DNA of 64,000 nucleotides, from assembly GCA_021776195.1 (NCBI GenBank), contig JAJFGK010000012.1, positions 1 to 64,000 of the forward strand, read 5' to 3'. Source of the DNA: Kiloniellaceae bacterium (lineage in GTDB: Bacteria > Pseudomonadota > Alphaproteobacteria > Kiloniellales > Kiloniellaceae). The position numbers were made by a program, and so were the translations under genes. The notes beneath the pieces are model-generated. The model ran no database searches. It was not told where the DNA came from and was given only the letters and a program-made list of their open reading frames with translations. Below are positions 41,112 to 49,260 of this stretch, piece after piece. Positions within the stretch are counted from its first letter, which is position 1. Each line of letters opens with the position of its first letter.

Positions 41112-42011
41112 TTGCGGGCCGGCCGCAATTCCCTGGTGCTGCGGGTCGATTGCGGTGAATGGCAGTTCGTGGTGAAGGGCTATCGGCCGGGCCCTCGGGA
41201 CCGTCAGGCCTGCGAAGCGGCGGCCATCTCATTTCTGCGTGACAAGGGCCTGCAGAGCGTTCCGGCCCTTCACAAGGCCGACACAGAGACCGGCCTGTCC
41301 CTGCTCGAATTCGTGGCCGGCGCCCCCGTTTCCACGCCGGGAGGCCGAGACCTGGACCAGGCGACCGCCTTTGCCCTGGATTTGATCGACCTGTCGGGCG
41401 CGGCCGAAACGGAGGCGCTTCCCACCGCCTCGGCGGCGGTCTTCAGCCTCCAGGATCTCGCCACCCAGCTCGCCGAACGCCGCCGCGGTTTCGCCGGCAA
41501 GGTCCTTCCCAAAGTTGTCGCTGAGCTGTTGCGGCGTCACACCGACCTCGGCGCCCAGGCTCTTCAGCGCGCCGAGAGCGAAGCGGAGGCAGTCGGCTGG
41601 CAAGCATCGCTGCCCCGGGAGAAATGGGTCCTCAGCGCGTCGGACTTCGGCTTTCACAATGCGGTCCGGCGGCCCGGCGGCGACCTTTGTTTCATTGATT
41701 TCGAGTACTTCGGTTGGGACGATCCGGTCAAGATGATCTGCGACTTCTGTCTCCATCCGGGCCACGATCTGCCGTCCGGCGGCGCCGAGCGGTTTCGCGG
41801 TGCCTTGCTGGACCGGCTTGGCGAGGCGGATCCAGCCATCCGCCGGCGCGAACGCCTGTGCCGGCCGCTCTATGCACTCTGCTGGGCATTGATCGTGATG
41901 AACGACCTGCGCGACGCCACGCTCGATGCAAAGCCGACTCAGGTCCGCATTGAAAAATCCGAAACCTATATCTCCGAGGCCGCGCGTCTGCTCGCCGACG
42001 CCGCCAACTGA
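41112..42011 (+). CDS. APH-fold phosphotransferase
   Basis: This is a kinase of the aminoglycoside-phosphotransferase fold, probably acting on a sugar or related small molecule rather than an antibiotic. The phosphotransfer loop is SASDFGFHNAV, with the catalytic Asp, and the metal-binding motif is CFIDFEYFGWDDP. The only ordinary start codon is TTG at 41112 (299 residues). However, the frame is open back to 40998, and the upstream codons read like the missing N-terminal helix (AAQRLAGDFCGLQADTPELL). An ATC at 41010 preceded by GAGGA could be a rare start, so the true protein may be about 34 residues longer. Confidence 0.78.
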   Translation: MRAGRNSLVLRVDCGEWQFVVKGYRPGPRDRQACEAAAISFLRDKGLQSVPALHKADTETGLSLLEFVAGAPVSTPGGRDLDQATAFALDLIDLSGAAETEALPTASAAVFSLQDLATQLAERRRGFAGKVLPKVVAELLRRHTDLGAQALQRAESEAEAVGWQASLPREKWVLSASDFGFHNAVRRPGGDLCFIDFEYFGWDDPVKMICDFCLHPGHDLPSGGAERFRGALLDRLGEADPAIRRRERLCRPLYALCWALIVMNDLRDATLDAKPTQVRIEKSETYISEAARLLADAAN

Positions 42012-42038
42012 TCCGATCGAAACCGAAAGCCCGCCACC

Positions 42039-42905
42039 ATGTCCGCTCTCCAGCCCGAGACCGCCGCGACCGCAAGCCCCGGTTTTGACACGCCGGTCCT
42101 CGATGCGCGGTCCCTGGAACTGCGCCGGCTCATTGCCAGGGGTATGATGGGCGGCGGGCGCGGCCATCCCGGCGCCGCGCTGTCCCTAGTCGAGATCCTG
42201 CGCGTGCTCTACGACTCGGTCATGCACTACGACCCGGCCAATCCGCTGGACGCGGCGCGCGACCGCTTCATTCTTTCCAAGGGTCACGGTTGTCTCGCGC
42301 TCTATGCCCTGCTGGTCGACAAGGGCTTCGTCGATGCGAGCCTGCTGGACAATGCCTGCATGGCCGGCGGCCGTTTCGGTGGCCATCCCGAGCACAGCAA
42401 GATCCCCGGGGTCGAGGCCTCGACCGGCGCCCTGGGCCACGGTTTTCCCATTGCCGTGGGCAAGGCCCTGGCGCTGCGCCTGCAGCGCAATCCGGCCCGC
42501 GTGTTTGTCGTCATGGGCGACGGCGAAATCAACGAGGGCTCGGTCTGGGAGGCCGCCATGTGTGCCGCCAAGCACGGCCTCTGCAATCTGGTCGCGATCA
42601 TCGACTACAACAAGATGCAGTCCTACGGGCCGACCGAGACCGTCATGCCGCTGGAACCCCTGGCCGATAAGTGGCGGTCCTTCGGTTTCGCCACCGATGA
42701 GGTCGACGGCCATGACGTGGCCGCCCTCGAGGCCAAGCTGAAGGGCATCGCGGAAACGCCGCGCCAACCGACGGCACTGATCTGCCACACGATCAAGGGC
42801 AAGGGCATTCCCGAGGCCGAGCAGAACGCCAGGTGGCACCACCTTTCCCGCGTCTCGCCCGACGACCTCGCGATCATCAAGCGCGCCTTGGACATGCCGT
42901 CATGA
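42039..42905 (+). CDS. Transketolase, N-terminal (TPP-binding) subunit
   Basis: This is the first half of a split transketolase, 288 residues. The thiamine-diphosphate site motif is GDGEINEGSVWEAAMCAAK followed by IIDYNKMQSYG. The N-terminal His positions appear in GHPGAALS and SKGHGCLALYALL. It would transfer two-carbon ketol groups between sugar phosphates. It must pair with the C-terminal subunit at 42953. The original ATGA junction with that gene has been separated by a 17-bp tandem repeat. Confidence 0.9.
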   Translation: MSALQPETAATASPGFDTPVLDARSLELRRLIARGMMGGGRGHPGAALSLVEILRVLYDSVMHYDPANPLDAARDRFILSKGHGCLALYALLVDKGFVDASLLDNACMAGGRFGGHPEHSKIPGVEASTGALGHGFPIAVGKALALRLQRNPARVFVVMGDGEINEGSVWEAAMCAAKHGLCNLVAIIDYNKMQSYGPTETVMPLEPLADKWRSFGFATDEVDGHDVAALEAKLKGIAETPRQPTALICHTIKGKGIPEAEQNARWHHLSRVSPDDLAIIKRALDMPS

Positions 42906-42960
42906 GAGGCCCGAAATCATGAGAGCCCCTCAATCATGAGAGCCCATCAATCATGAGAGC
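42900..42960 (+). repeat. 17-bp tandem repeat at the split-transketolase junction
   Basis: Units of 17 bp begin TCATGAGAG at 42900, 42917, 42934 and 42951; the middle two differ by one base. Each unit carries an ATGA. The first ATGA contains the stop of the upstream gene and the last contains the start of the downstream gene. Because 17 is not a multiple of three, the inner ATGs fall in different frames and lead only to short reading frames. Confidence 0.92.
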
Positions 42961-43906
42961 AACGGCGGTCAACAAGGTCCACGAGCTGGCCGAGCGGGAC
43001 GAGCGGGTCGTCTTCATCGGCTCCGACCTCGGCGCCGGCACCCTGGAGCCCATGCGCCAGGCCATGCCCGAGCGCTTTTTCATGGAGGGCGTCGCCGAGG
43101 CCAACATGGTCGGCATGGCCGCCGGCATGGCGATGGAGGGCTTCGTGCCCTACCTCAACACCATCGCCACTTTTTTCACCCGGCGTGCCCTGGAGCAGAT
43201 CTGTGTCGATCTTTGCCTGCATGACCTGCCGGTGCGGATGATCGCCAACGGCGGCGGCCTGGTCTACGCGCCGCTCGGGCCGACCCATCTGGCCACCGAC
43301 GATATCGCCCTGATGCGCGCGCTGCCGCGCATGACAATCGTCGCGCCCTGCGACGCCACCGAGATGGCCAAGCTGATGGACCTCTCGCTCGACCTGCCCG
43401 GCCCCCTCTATGTCCGCTGCGCCAAGGGTCACGACCCCCTGGTGTCGGATCCCGACCGGGATTTGGTTATCGGCCAGGCGGTGTTGATGCGCGCGCCGGG
43501 CGATGTTCTGCTGGTCTCTACCGGCGTTGCCACCCAGAACTGCCTTGCCGCCATCGACAGCTTGGCGGCGCAAGGCATCGCCGCCGGCCTGCTTCACTAT
43601 CCGACTATCAAACCCTTCGATGCCGAGCGCCTGCGCGCCGCCGCGGAAGAAAGCCGCCTCATCGTCGTGGTCGAGGAACACTCTCGGATCGGCGGCCTGG
43701 GCAGTGCCGCGCTGGAAGCCCTGTACGGTCACGGCGCCCCGCCCCGGGCGCGGCTGGTCCAGTGCGCGCTGCCGGACGAGTTCGCCGACGACTACGGCTC
43801 GCAACAGCACCTGATGGCGCGCTACGGCATCGATGCGGCGGGCATCGCGGGCACGGTCGAGAAGAACTTGGACCCGCCATCGCCAGGAGGACGAAACCCG
43901 GCATGA
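42953..43906 (+). CDS. Transketolase, C-terminal subunit
   Basis: This is the second half of the split transketolase, 317 residues. It has the pyrimidine-binding domain with the conserved acidic segment FMEGVAEANMVGMAAGMA and YLNTIATFFTRRALEQI. A C-terminal transketolase domain follows (DVLLVSTGVATQNCL, IVVVEEHSRIGGLG). It is complete with its partner, so an active heterotetramer is expected. The 3' end overlaps the first DegT gene by ATGA. Confidence 0.9.
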   Translation: MRATAVNKVHELAERDERVVFIGSDLGAGTLEPMRQAMPERFFMEGVAEANMVGMAAGMAMEGFVPYLNTIATFFTRRALEQICVDLCLHDLPVRMIANGGGLVYAPLGPTHLATDDIALMRALPRMTIVAPCDATEMAKLMDLSLDLPGPLYVRCAKGHDPLVSDPDRDLVIGQAVLMRAPGDVLLVSTGVATQNCLAAIDSLAAQGIAAGLLHYPTIKPFDAERLRAAAEESRLIVVVEEHSRIGGLGSAALEALYGHGAPPRARLVQCALPDEFADDYGSQQHLMARYGIDAAGIAGTVEKNLDPPSPGGRNPA

Positions 43907-45009
43907 AAGTTCGTTACAGCTATCTGGGCCAACAGTTCGCCGAGCCAACGGAGATCCTCGAGCGGATCCGTGAACTCGTGGCCAGCGGCGATTTCACCCT
44001 GGGCCAGCCGGTCGCCGAGTTCGAAGAACGCTTCGCCGCCCTGATCGGGGTCAAGCACGCCATCGGCGTGGGCTCGGGCACCGATGCCCTGAAACTGGGG
44101 CTCAAGGCCCTGGGTATCGGCCACGGCGACGAGGTCATCACCACCGCCAACACCTTCATCGCCACGGTCGGGGCGATCAACGAACTGGGCGCCCGCACGG
44201 TCTTCGTCGACTGCAACGCGAGCTGCTGCATGGAGGTCTCACAGGTCGAGGCGCAGATCACCGAACGGACCAAGGCCATCGTCCCGGTCCACCTGACCGG
44301 TCACATGGTGGACATGGCCGCCCTGACCGCCATTGCCGAGCGTCATGGCCTGCCGATTGTGGAGGATGCCTGCCAGGCGATCCTGGCGGAATACGACGGG
44401 CGCCGCGCCGGCACCTGGGGCGCGGCCGCCGGTTTCTCGCTCCATCCCCTGAAGAACCTCAACGTCTGGGGCGATGCCGGCGTCGTGGTGACCGACGACG
44501 ACGGCCTGGCGGAGACCCTCCGGCTGCTGCGCAATCACGGCCTGCGCTCGCGCGACGAGGTCGCCCTGCTCGGCTTCAACTCCCGGCTCGATTCCTTGCA
44601 GGCGATCGTCGGCTCCTGGCTGATCGACGATACCGAGGCGATCACCGCCCAGCGGATCGAGAACGCGGCCTACTACGACGCCGCCTTTGCGGCCCTGCCG
44701 CAGCTCAGCCTGCCGCCGCGCGACCCCCGCGTGAAGCACGTCTATCACCTCTACATGGTCGAGGCCGAGGATCGCGACGCGCTGTTCCAGCATTGCATCG
44801 ATCAGGGCATCGAGGCCAAGGTCCACTATCCCATCCCGCTCTACCGGCAAGACGGCCTGAAACATCTCGGCTACGGGCCGGGGCATTTCCCGGTCACCGA
44901 CCAACAGGCCGCCAGCGTCATTTCCTTTCCGGTCGACCAGCACATCACCCGCCAGGACATGGATCTGGTCATCGACACGGTGCGGTCCTTCTATGGGGCA
45001 AGAGGCTAG
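43903..45009 (+). CDS. DegT/DnrJ/EryC1 aminotransferase 1
   Basis: This is a PLP-dependent sugar aminotransferase or dehydratase of 368 residues. The cofactor lysine is Lys184 in LHPLKNLNVWGDAG, with GSGTDALKLGLKALG and IVEDACQA upstream. Because Lys is present, amination rather than dehydration is the simpler reading. The ATG at 43903 has AGGAGGA upstream and overlaps the transketolase stop. It is clearly similar to the next gene in the same cluster. Confidence 0.88.
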   Translation: MKVRYSYLGQQFAEPTEILERIRELVASGDFTLGQPVAEFEERFAALIGVKHAIGVGSGTDALKLGLKALGIGHGDEVITTANTFIATVGAINELGARTVFVDCNASCCMEVSQVEAQITERTKAIVPVHLTGHMVDMAALTAIAERHGLPIVEDACQAILAEYDGRRAGTWGAAAGFSLHPLKNLNVWGDAGVVVTDDDGLAETLRLLRNHGLRSRDEVALLGFNSRLDSLQAIVGSWLIDDTEAITAQRIENAAYYDAAFAALPQLSLPPRDPRVKHVYHLYMVEAEDRDALFQHCIDQGIEAKVHYPIPLYRQDGLKHLGYGPGHFPVTDQQAASVISFPVDQHITRQDMDLVIDTVRSFYGARG

Positions 45010-45013
45010 TCCG

Positions 45014-46129
45014 GTGTCACAGCCCCATCCGGACCCCATCCCCTTCGTCGACTTCAAGGCGCAGTGGCGCGAGGAGAAAGACGCCCTGAGCGTCGCCGTC
45101 GAAGCGGTTTTCGCCGAGGGCATGTTCGTCGGCGGCAGCCGCATCGCGGCGCTGGAAGAGGCTCTGTCGGACCAGCTCGACGGCCGCTCGGTGGTCTGCG
45201 TCAACTCCGGCACGGACGCCCTGATCCTGGCGCTTCGCGTGCTGGGCATCGGCCCCGGCGACGAGGTTATCACGCCGCCGAATTCCTTCGTGGCCTCGAC
45301 CGCGGCCATCGTCCAGGTCGGCGCGACACCGGTCTTCGCCGATGTCCTGCCGGACCAGAACATCGATCCGCAGGCCATCGAAGCGGCGATCACCGACCGC
45401 ACCACCGCGATCATGCCGGTTCACTTGACCGGCCGCCTGGCCGCCATGCCCGCCATCACCGCCATCGCCGAGCGTCACGGCCTGGCGGTGATCGAGGACG
45501 CCGCCCAGGCCTTCGGCTCATCCCTGCACGACCGGCCAGCCGGGACCTGGGGCAACCTCGGTTGCTTTTCCGCCCATCCCCTGAAGAACCTGGGCGCCGC
45601 CGGCGACGCGGGCTTCATCGCCACCCGCGATACGGTGCTGGCCGACCGCCTGCGCCGGCTGCGCAATCACGGCCTGATCGACCGCGACACGGTCAGCGAG
45701 TTCTCCACCGTGAGCCGGCTCGACGCGCTCCAGGCAGCGGTGCTGCAAGTGCGGCTGACAGCGCTTCCCACCGTGACCGAACGGCGCCGCGCCAATGCCG
45801 AACGCTACCGCGCCGCGCTCAATCATAACCGGATCTTCGCCCCGCCCTGCGCCGCCGGCGAGTACAACACCTTTCATACCTTCGTCGTGCAGCTCGACGA
45901 TCGTGACGAGTTGATGCAGGCGCTCGCCGCGCAGGACATCGAAACCGCCGTCCACTACCCGATCCCGATCCACCGGCAACCGGCCGCCGAGGCCCTTGGC
46001 TGGCCCGAAGGCAGCCTGCCGGTCTGCGAGGCGCAGGCCGGCCGCATTCTGTCGCTGCCGGTTCATCAATACTTGAATGCCGAGGCGATCGACCGGGTCT
46101 GCGCCGCGGTCAACGGCTTTTACCGATGA
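45014..46129 (+). CDS. DegT/DnrJ/EryC1 aminotransferase 2
   Basis: This is a second DegT-family PLP enzyme of 371 residues, with cofactor Lys191 in AHPLKNLGAAGDAG, and NSGTDALILALRVLGIGPGD and VIEDAAQAFG. I took the GTG at 45014, eight bases after AAGAGG. An ATG at 44993, inside the previous gene, is an alternative that adds seven residues. The pair may aminate two positions, act on two intermediates, or form a heteromeric enzyme. The ATGA overlap with the following oxygenase gene suggests coupled translation. Confidence 0.87.
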   Translation: MSQPHPDPIPFVDFKAQWREEKDALSVAVEAVFAEGMFVGGSRIAALEEALSDQLDGRSVVCVNSGTDALILALRVLGIGPGDEVITPPNSFVASTAAIVQVGATPVFADVLPDQNIDPQAIEAAITDRTTAIMPVHLTGRLAAMPAITAIAERHGLAVIEDAAQAFGSSLHDRPAGTWGNLGCFSAHPLKNLGAAGDAGFIATRDTVLADRLRRLRNHGLIDRDTVSEFSTVSRLDALQAAVLQVRLTALPTVTERRRANAERYRAALNHNRIFAPPCAAGEYNTFHTFVVQLDDRDELMQALAAQDIETAVHYPIPIHRQPAAEALGWPEGSLPVCEAQAGRILSLPVHQYLNAEAIDRVCAAVNGFYR

Positions 46130-46944
46130 GCCCCAAACCGCAGAATTTTATGAGCGCCGAGGAGCGGGCCCTCGGCGAGCGCTTCCTCGAGCAGGGCTAT
46201 GTGGTCGTGCCGGTCGAGACCCCGACCGCCCTGGATCGCTTGCGGCGCGAGGTTGCGGACTTCGCGGCGGCGGCCCTCGAGTTGTCCGCGCCCGACGACC
46301 CTCGAGCCTTTCTCGATGGCGTCCACCAAAGGGTCTCGGTCGAGCAGTTGAACGATCTGCGCTTGGCCGTCTTTCAGCGGCTGAACGCGACTGACTGGGC
46401 GCGGCCGCTCTATTTTCATCTGGTCAAGAGCGCCCTCTTTGCCTTGATCGGGAATGAATTGGCCATGCAGCGGCGCATCAACCTCTCGGTCCAGCTGCCG
46501 GGCGACGCCTCCTCGTTGCTGCCCCTGCACGCCGACGTCTGGTCGGGCAACTCGCCCTTCGAACTGGTGGTCTGGCTGCCCCTGGTCGACTGCCACGACA
46601 CCAAGTCCATGTACCTGTTGCCGCGGCCGGCCGATGCCGCCGCGCAAAAAGTCATGCACCGCTACCAGGACCAAGGCTCGGAAGCCTTCTACAAAGCGGT
46701 CGAGGACGATCTGGTCTGGATGGAGGTGCCCTTCGGCCAGGCGCTGATCTTCAGCCAGGCGCTGATCCACGGCAACCGGGTCAACCGCGAAAAAAGCACG
46801 CGCTGGACCTTGAACTGCCGCTTCAAGTCGCTGCTGTCGCCCTACGGCGACAAGCGCCTGACCGAGTACTTCGACCCGATCCTGATCCGCCCGGCGACCC
46901 GCCTCGGGCTCGACTACCGACTGCCCCAGGGCTTCGAGGACTGA
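46126..46944 (+). CDS. Sporadic carbohydrate cluster 2OG-Fe(II) oxygenase
   Basis: This 272-residue putative 2-oxoglutarate and iron-dependent dioxygenase would hydroxylate or desaturate a sugar intermediate. The iron triad is visible as His135 and Asp137 (LPLHADVWSG) and His215 (ALIHGNRVN). Arg226 (STRWTLN) is well placed to bind 2-oxoglutarate. From memory it matches the family named for the sporadic carbohydrate cluster, a set of genes scattered in unrelated bacteria. It overlaps the second DegT gene by ATGA and is followed 3 bp later by the other family marker. Confidence 0.83.
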   Translation: MSPKPQNFMSAEERALGERFLEQGYVVVPVETPTALDRLRREVADFAAAALELSAPDDPRAFLDGVHQRVSVEQLNDLRLAVFQRLNATDWARPLYFHLVKSALFALIGNELAMQRRINLSVQLPGDASSLLPLHADVWSGNSPFELVVWLPLVDCHDTKSMYLLPRPADAAAQKVMHRYQDQGSEAFYKAVEDDLVWMEVPFGQALIFSQALIHGNRVNREKSTRWTLNCRFKSLLSPYGDKRLTEYFDPILIRPATRLGLDYRLPQGFED

Positions 46945-46947
46945 TCG

Positions 46948-47361
46948 ATGCAGCGCTTTCGCGGCTACATCGCCAGCCGCCCGATCCAGGGCGAAAGAAC
47001 CGCCCAGCATGTCCAGAACCTGGTGGTCGCCGACTATGCCAAACGACAGGGCGCCCAGTACCTGCTCAGCGCGGTCGAGTACGCCATGCCCGGCTGTTTC
47101 ATGATGCTCGAAGCGCTGCTCCAGGAACCGGACGGCCATGACGGGATCGTCTGCTATTCGATCCGGATGCTCCCGGACGACCGCGCGCGGCGCCAGGCCC
47201 TGATCGCCCGTGTCCTCGCGGCCGGCAAGGAACTGCACGGCGCGCTCGAAGGCCTGGCGATCCGCAACCGGGGCGATGCCCAACGACTGGACGACCTGCT
47301 GCGCCTCGACCGCCTGCTGCCGCACTGCGCGACCGACCATCTTCGGTCCGACGGTGCGTGA
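46948..47361 (+). CDS. Sporadic carbohydrate cluster protein, LIC12192 family
   Basis: This is a 137-residue protein of unknown activity. Its start RFRGYIASRPIQGERTAQHV and the segment YLLSAVEYAMPGCFMML match, as I recall them, the LIC12192 family, which travels with the 2OG oxygenase just upstream. It has no signal peptide or membrane segment, so it acts in the cytoplasm, perhaps as an enzyme or as a partner of the oxygenase. It is the last gene of the sugar cluster; 279 bp without a gene follow. Confidence 0.82.
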   Translation: MQRFRGYIASRPIQGERTAQHVQNLVVADYAKRQGAQYLLSAVEYAMPGCFMMLEALLQEPDGHDGIVCYSIRMLPDDRARRQALIARVLAAGKELHGALEGLAIRNRGDAQRLDDLLRLDRLLPHCATDHLRSDGA

Positions 47362-47640
47362 CCGCGAATGGGGCCGCTCGGCCTCTGACTCCTTTCAATC
47401 TTCCCCAAGGTGGTCCGCGTGGCTATAGTCGAGCCTGAGCTTGTGGGGTCATCGGGGGAAATTCGGAGACCTTGTCTCTCGCGCTAGCGGGTTGCGGATT
47501 CGCGTTTTGCCGGCATCGGCGTCGGCCCACCCCCAAAGAAAAACCGACTTCACGGTCTTACATTGGATTGGCAATGGAACGGCAAGACAGCTGCCCGGGA
47601 GGCGTGATGTACTGCCGCGGAAAAGGAGGAGAGCGAGGAC

Positions 47641-49191
47641 ATGACGAGGACGGCACTGCTGGCAAAGTCAGCCTTATCAATCGTTGCGGCGGGTATTTTC
47701 GCCATCGGCGCGGCGGCCACGGGCGAGGCCCAGGAACCCAAGCGGGGCGGCACGCTGATCGCGGCCTTCTCCGCCGATCCGGGCGGTTTCGATCCGGCGC
47801 GCGGCCCCAGCGGCATGTCGCACATCGCCATCGAACAGATCTTCTCCACCCTCCTGCTGCTGGACGAGAACGCCCAACCCTATGGCGGACTCGCCCATAG
47901 CTGGTCGGCCTCCGACGACGGCCTGACCCACACCTACAAACTGCGCGAGGGCCTGGAGTTTCACAACGGCGAGGCGCTGACCGCCGAGGACGTGGTCTTT
48001 TCCTTCGACCGCATCCGCGACCCGGAATCCGGCTACGCCTATCTGTCCCAGGTCGAGACCATCGAAAAGGTCACCGCCATCGACGACCTGACGGTGGAGT
48101 TCACGCTCAGCCGTCCGACCGGCCCCTTTGAGATCTACATGGCCTTTCCCGGCTCTTCCATCGTGCCCAAGGACCTGGTGGAATCGGGCTGGGACCTTAA
48201 TGCCAAGCCGGTCGGCTCCGGTCCCTTCAAGTTCGTCTCCTACGAGCCCCGCTCGGTGATCAAGCTGGAGCGCAACCCGAACTACCACGAAAGCGGCAAG
48301 CCCTATTTCGACGCCATGGAGTACCGCATCATCTCGGATCCGACGGCGCTGTCGAACGGGCTGAAGTCCGGCGAGATCCACTTTTCCAACGAGGTGCCGC
48401 CGAAAGACTGGGCGGCCATCACCTCCCGGAAAGACATGGTCGATGCGGCGATCGAGGGCTCGCGCTACTACTGGCTGATCCCGAACTACGAGAGGCCGCC
48501 GCTCGACCAGGCCAAGGTTCGCCAGGCCATCGGCGTCGCGCTCAACCGCGCCGCCATCGTCAAGGGCGCTTTCTACGGCCAGGCGACGCCGATTCTGGGC
48601 GGCGTGATCCCGGAATGGAACTGGGGCTATGCCGGCCTGGACTTCTTCAAGCCGGAGGGCGATATCGAGGCGGCCAAGAAGCTGCTCGCCGAGGCCGGCG
48701 TCGTGCCGGGCACCGAGATCAAGATGACCATGGTCTCGTCCTGGCCGCCAATGATGTCGATGGCGCCGATCCTGCAGGCCAACCTGTCGCAGATCGGTTT
48801 CAAGGCCGTGATCGACACCATGGAGGTGCCGCGCTACTGGGACGAGGTCTGGGGCCCGAGCAACTTCGACATCACCACGATGTACTGGCTGAGCCCGCTG
48901 GCCGATCCGGACGACTTCGTCACCAACACCTATCTCAGCACCTCGCCGGTGAACACGCAAAAGGGCGGCTCGAAAGAGATGGACGACCTTCTGCAGCAGG
49001 CGAAATCGGCGGTGACCCTCGAAGAGCGCAAGGAACTCTACCGCCAGCAGCAGGTCCTGTCGTTGGAGACCATGGACGTGGTGCCCCTGGTCAACGGCTG
49101 GGTGCTCAACGCCCATACGGACCGGCTGAAGAACTTCAAGCCGATGCGCACCGGCTTCCTCAAGACCCTCAAGGACGCCTGGCTGGAGTAG
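47641..49191 (+). CDS. Extracytoplasmic substrate-binding protein, peptide ABC transporter (family 5)
   Basis: This is a periplasmic solute-binding protein for a peptide, nickel or similar ABC importer. It has 516 residues and a signal peptide ending GEAQ. The mature protein starts with the family-5 pattern KRGGTLIAAFSADPGGFDPA. It contains YKLREGLEFHNGEALTAEDV and PVGSGPFKF. A strong AAGGAGGAG precedes the ATG. It heads a five-gene ABC operon; the ligand could be an oligopeptide, a glutathione-like compound or an opine. Confidence 0.92.
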   Translation: MTRTALLAKSALSIVAAGIFAIGAAATGEAQEPKRGGTLIAAFSADPGGFDPARGPSGMSHIAIEQIFSTLLLLDENAQPYGGLAHSWSASDDGLTHTYKLREGLEFHNGEALTAEDVVFSFDRIRDPESGYAYLSQVETIEKVTAIDDLTVEFTLSRPTGPFEIYMAFPGSSIVPKDLVESGWDLNAKPVGSGPFKFVSYEPRSVIKLERNPNYHESGKPYFDAMEYRIISDPTALSNGLKSGEIHFSNEVPPKDWAAITSRKDMVDAAIEGSRYYWLIPNYERPPLDQAKVRQAIGVALNRAAIVKGAFYGQATPILGGVIPEWNWGYAGLDFFKPEGDIEAAKKLLAEAGVVPGTEIKMTMVSSWPPMMSMAPILQANLSQIGFKAVIDTMEVPRYWDEVWGPSNFDITTMYWLSPLADPDDFVTNTYLSTSPVNTQKGGSKEMDDLLQQAKSAVTLEERKELYRQQQVLSLETMDVVPLVNGWVLNAHTDRLKNFKPMRTGFLKTLKDAWLE

Positions 49192-49260
49192 CCTGGCGCG
49201 GCAGTTCACGACAGCATCGGGCCGGCCGGAAACGGCCGGCCCCAATCAAAAGGTCGCCGT

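Noticed and set aside
42902..42952. The three extra ATG codons in the 17-bp repeat as starts of a small protein
   Set aside because: Each leads to a stop within a few to some tens of codons in a different frame, with no sign of selection for coding.
42900..42960. Repeat as a CRISPR array
   Set aside because: Units are 17 bp head to tail with no spacers, and no cas genes are present.
36781..47361. Lipopolysaccharide heptose pathway (hldE, gmhA) as the simple explanation of the sugar cluster
   Set aside because: The domain order of the fusion is reversed, the isomerase has an altered metal-site residue, gmhB and heptosyltransferases are missing, and aminotransferases, oxygenase and transketolase do not belong to that pathway.
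47677..49245. Long open frame (522 codons) on the minus strand
   Set aside because: It is antisense to the substrate-binding protein with signal peptide and family motifs; no motif of its own.
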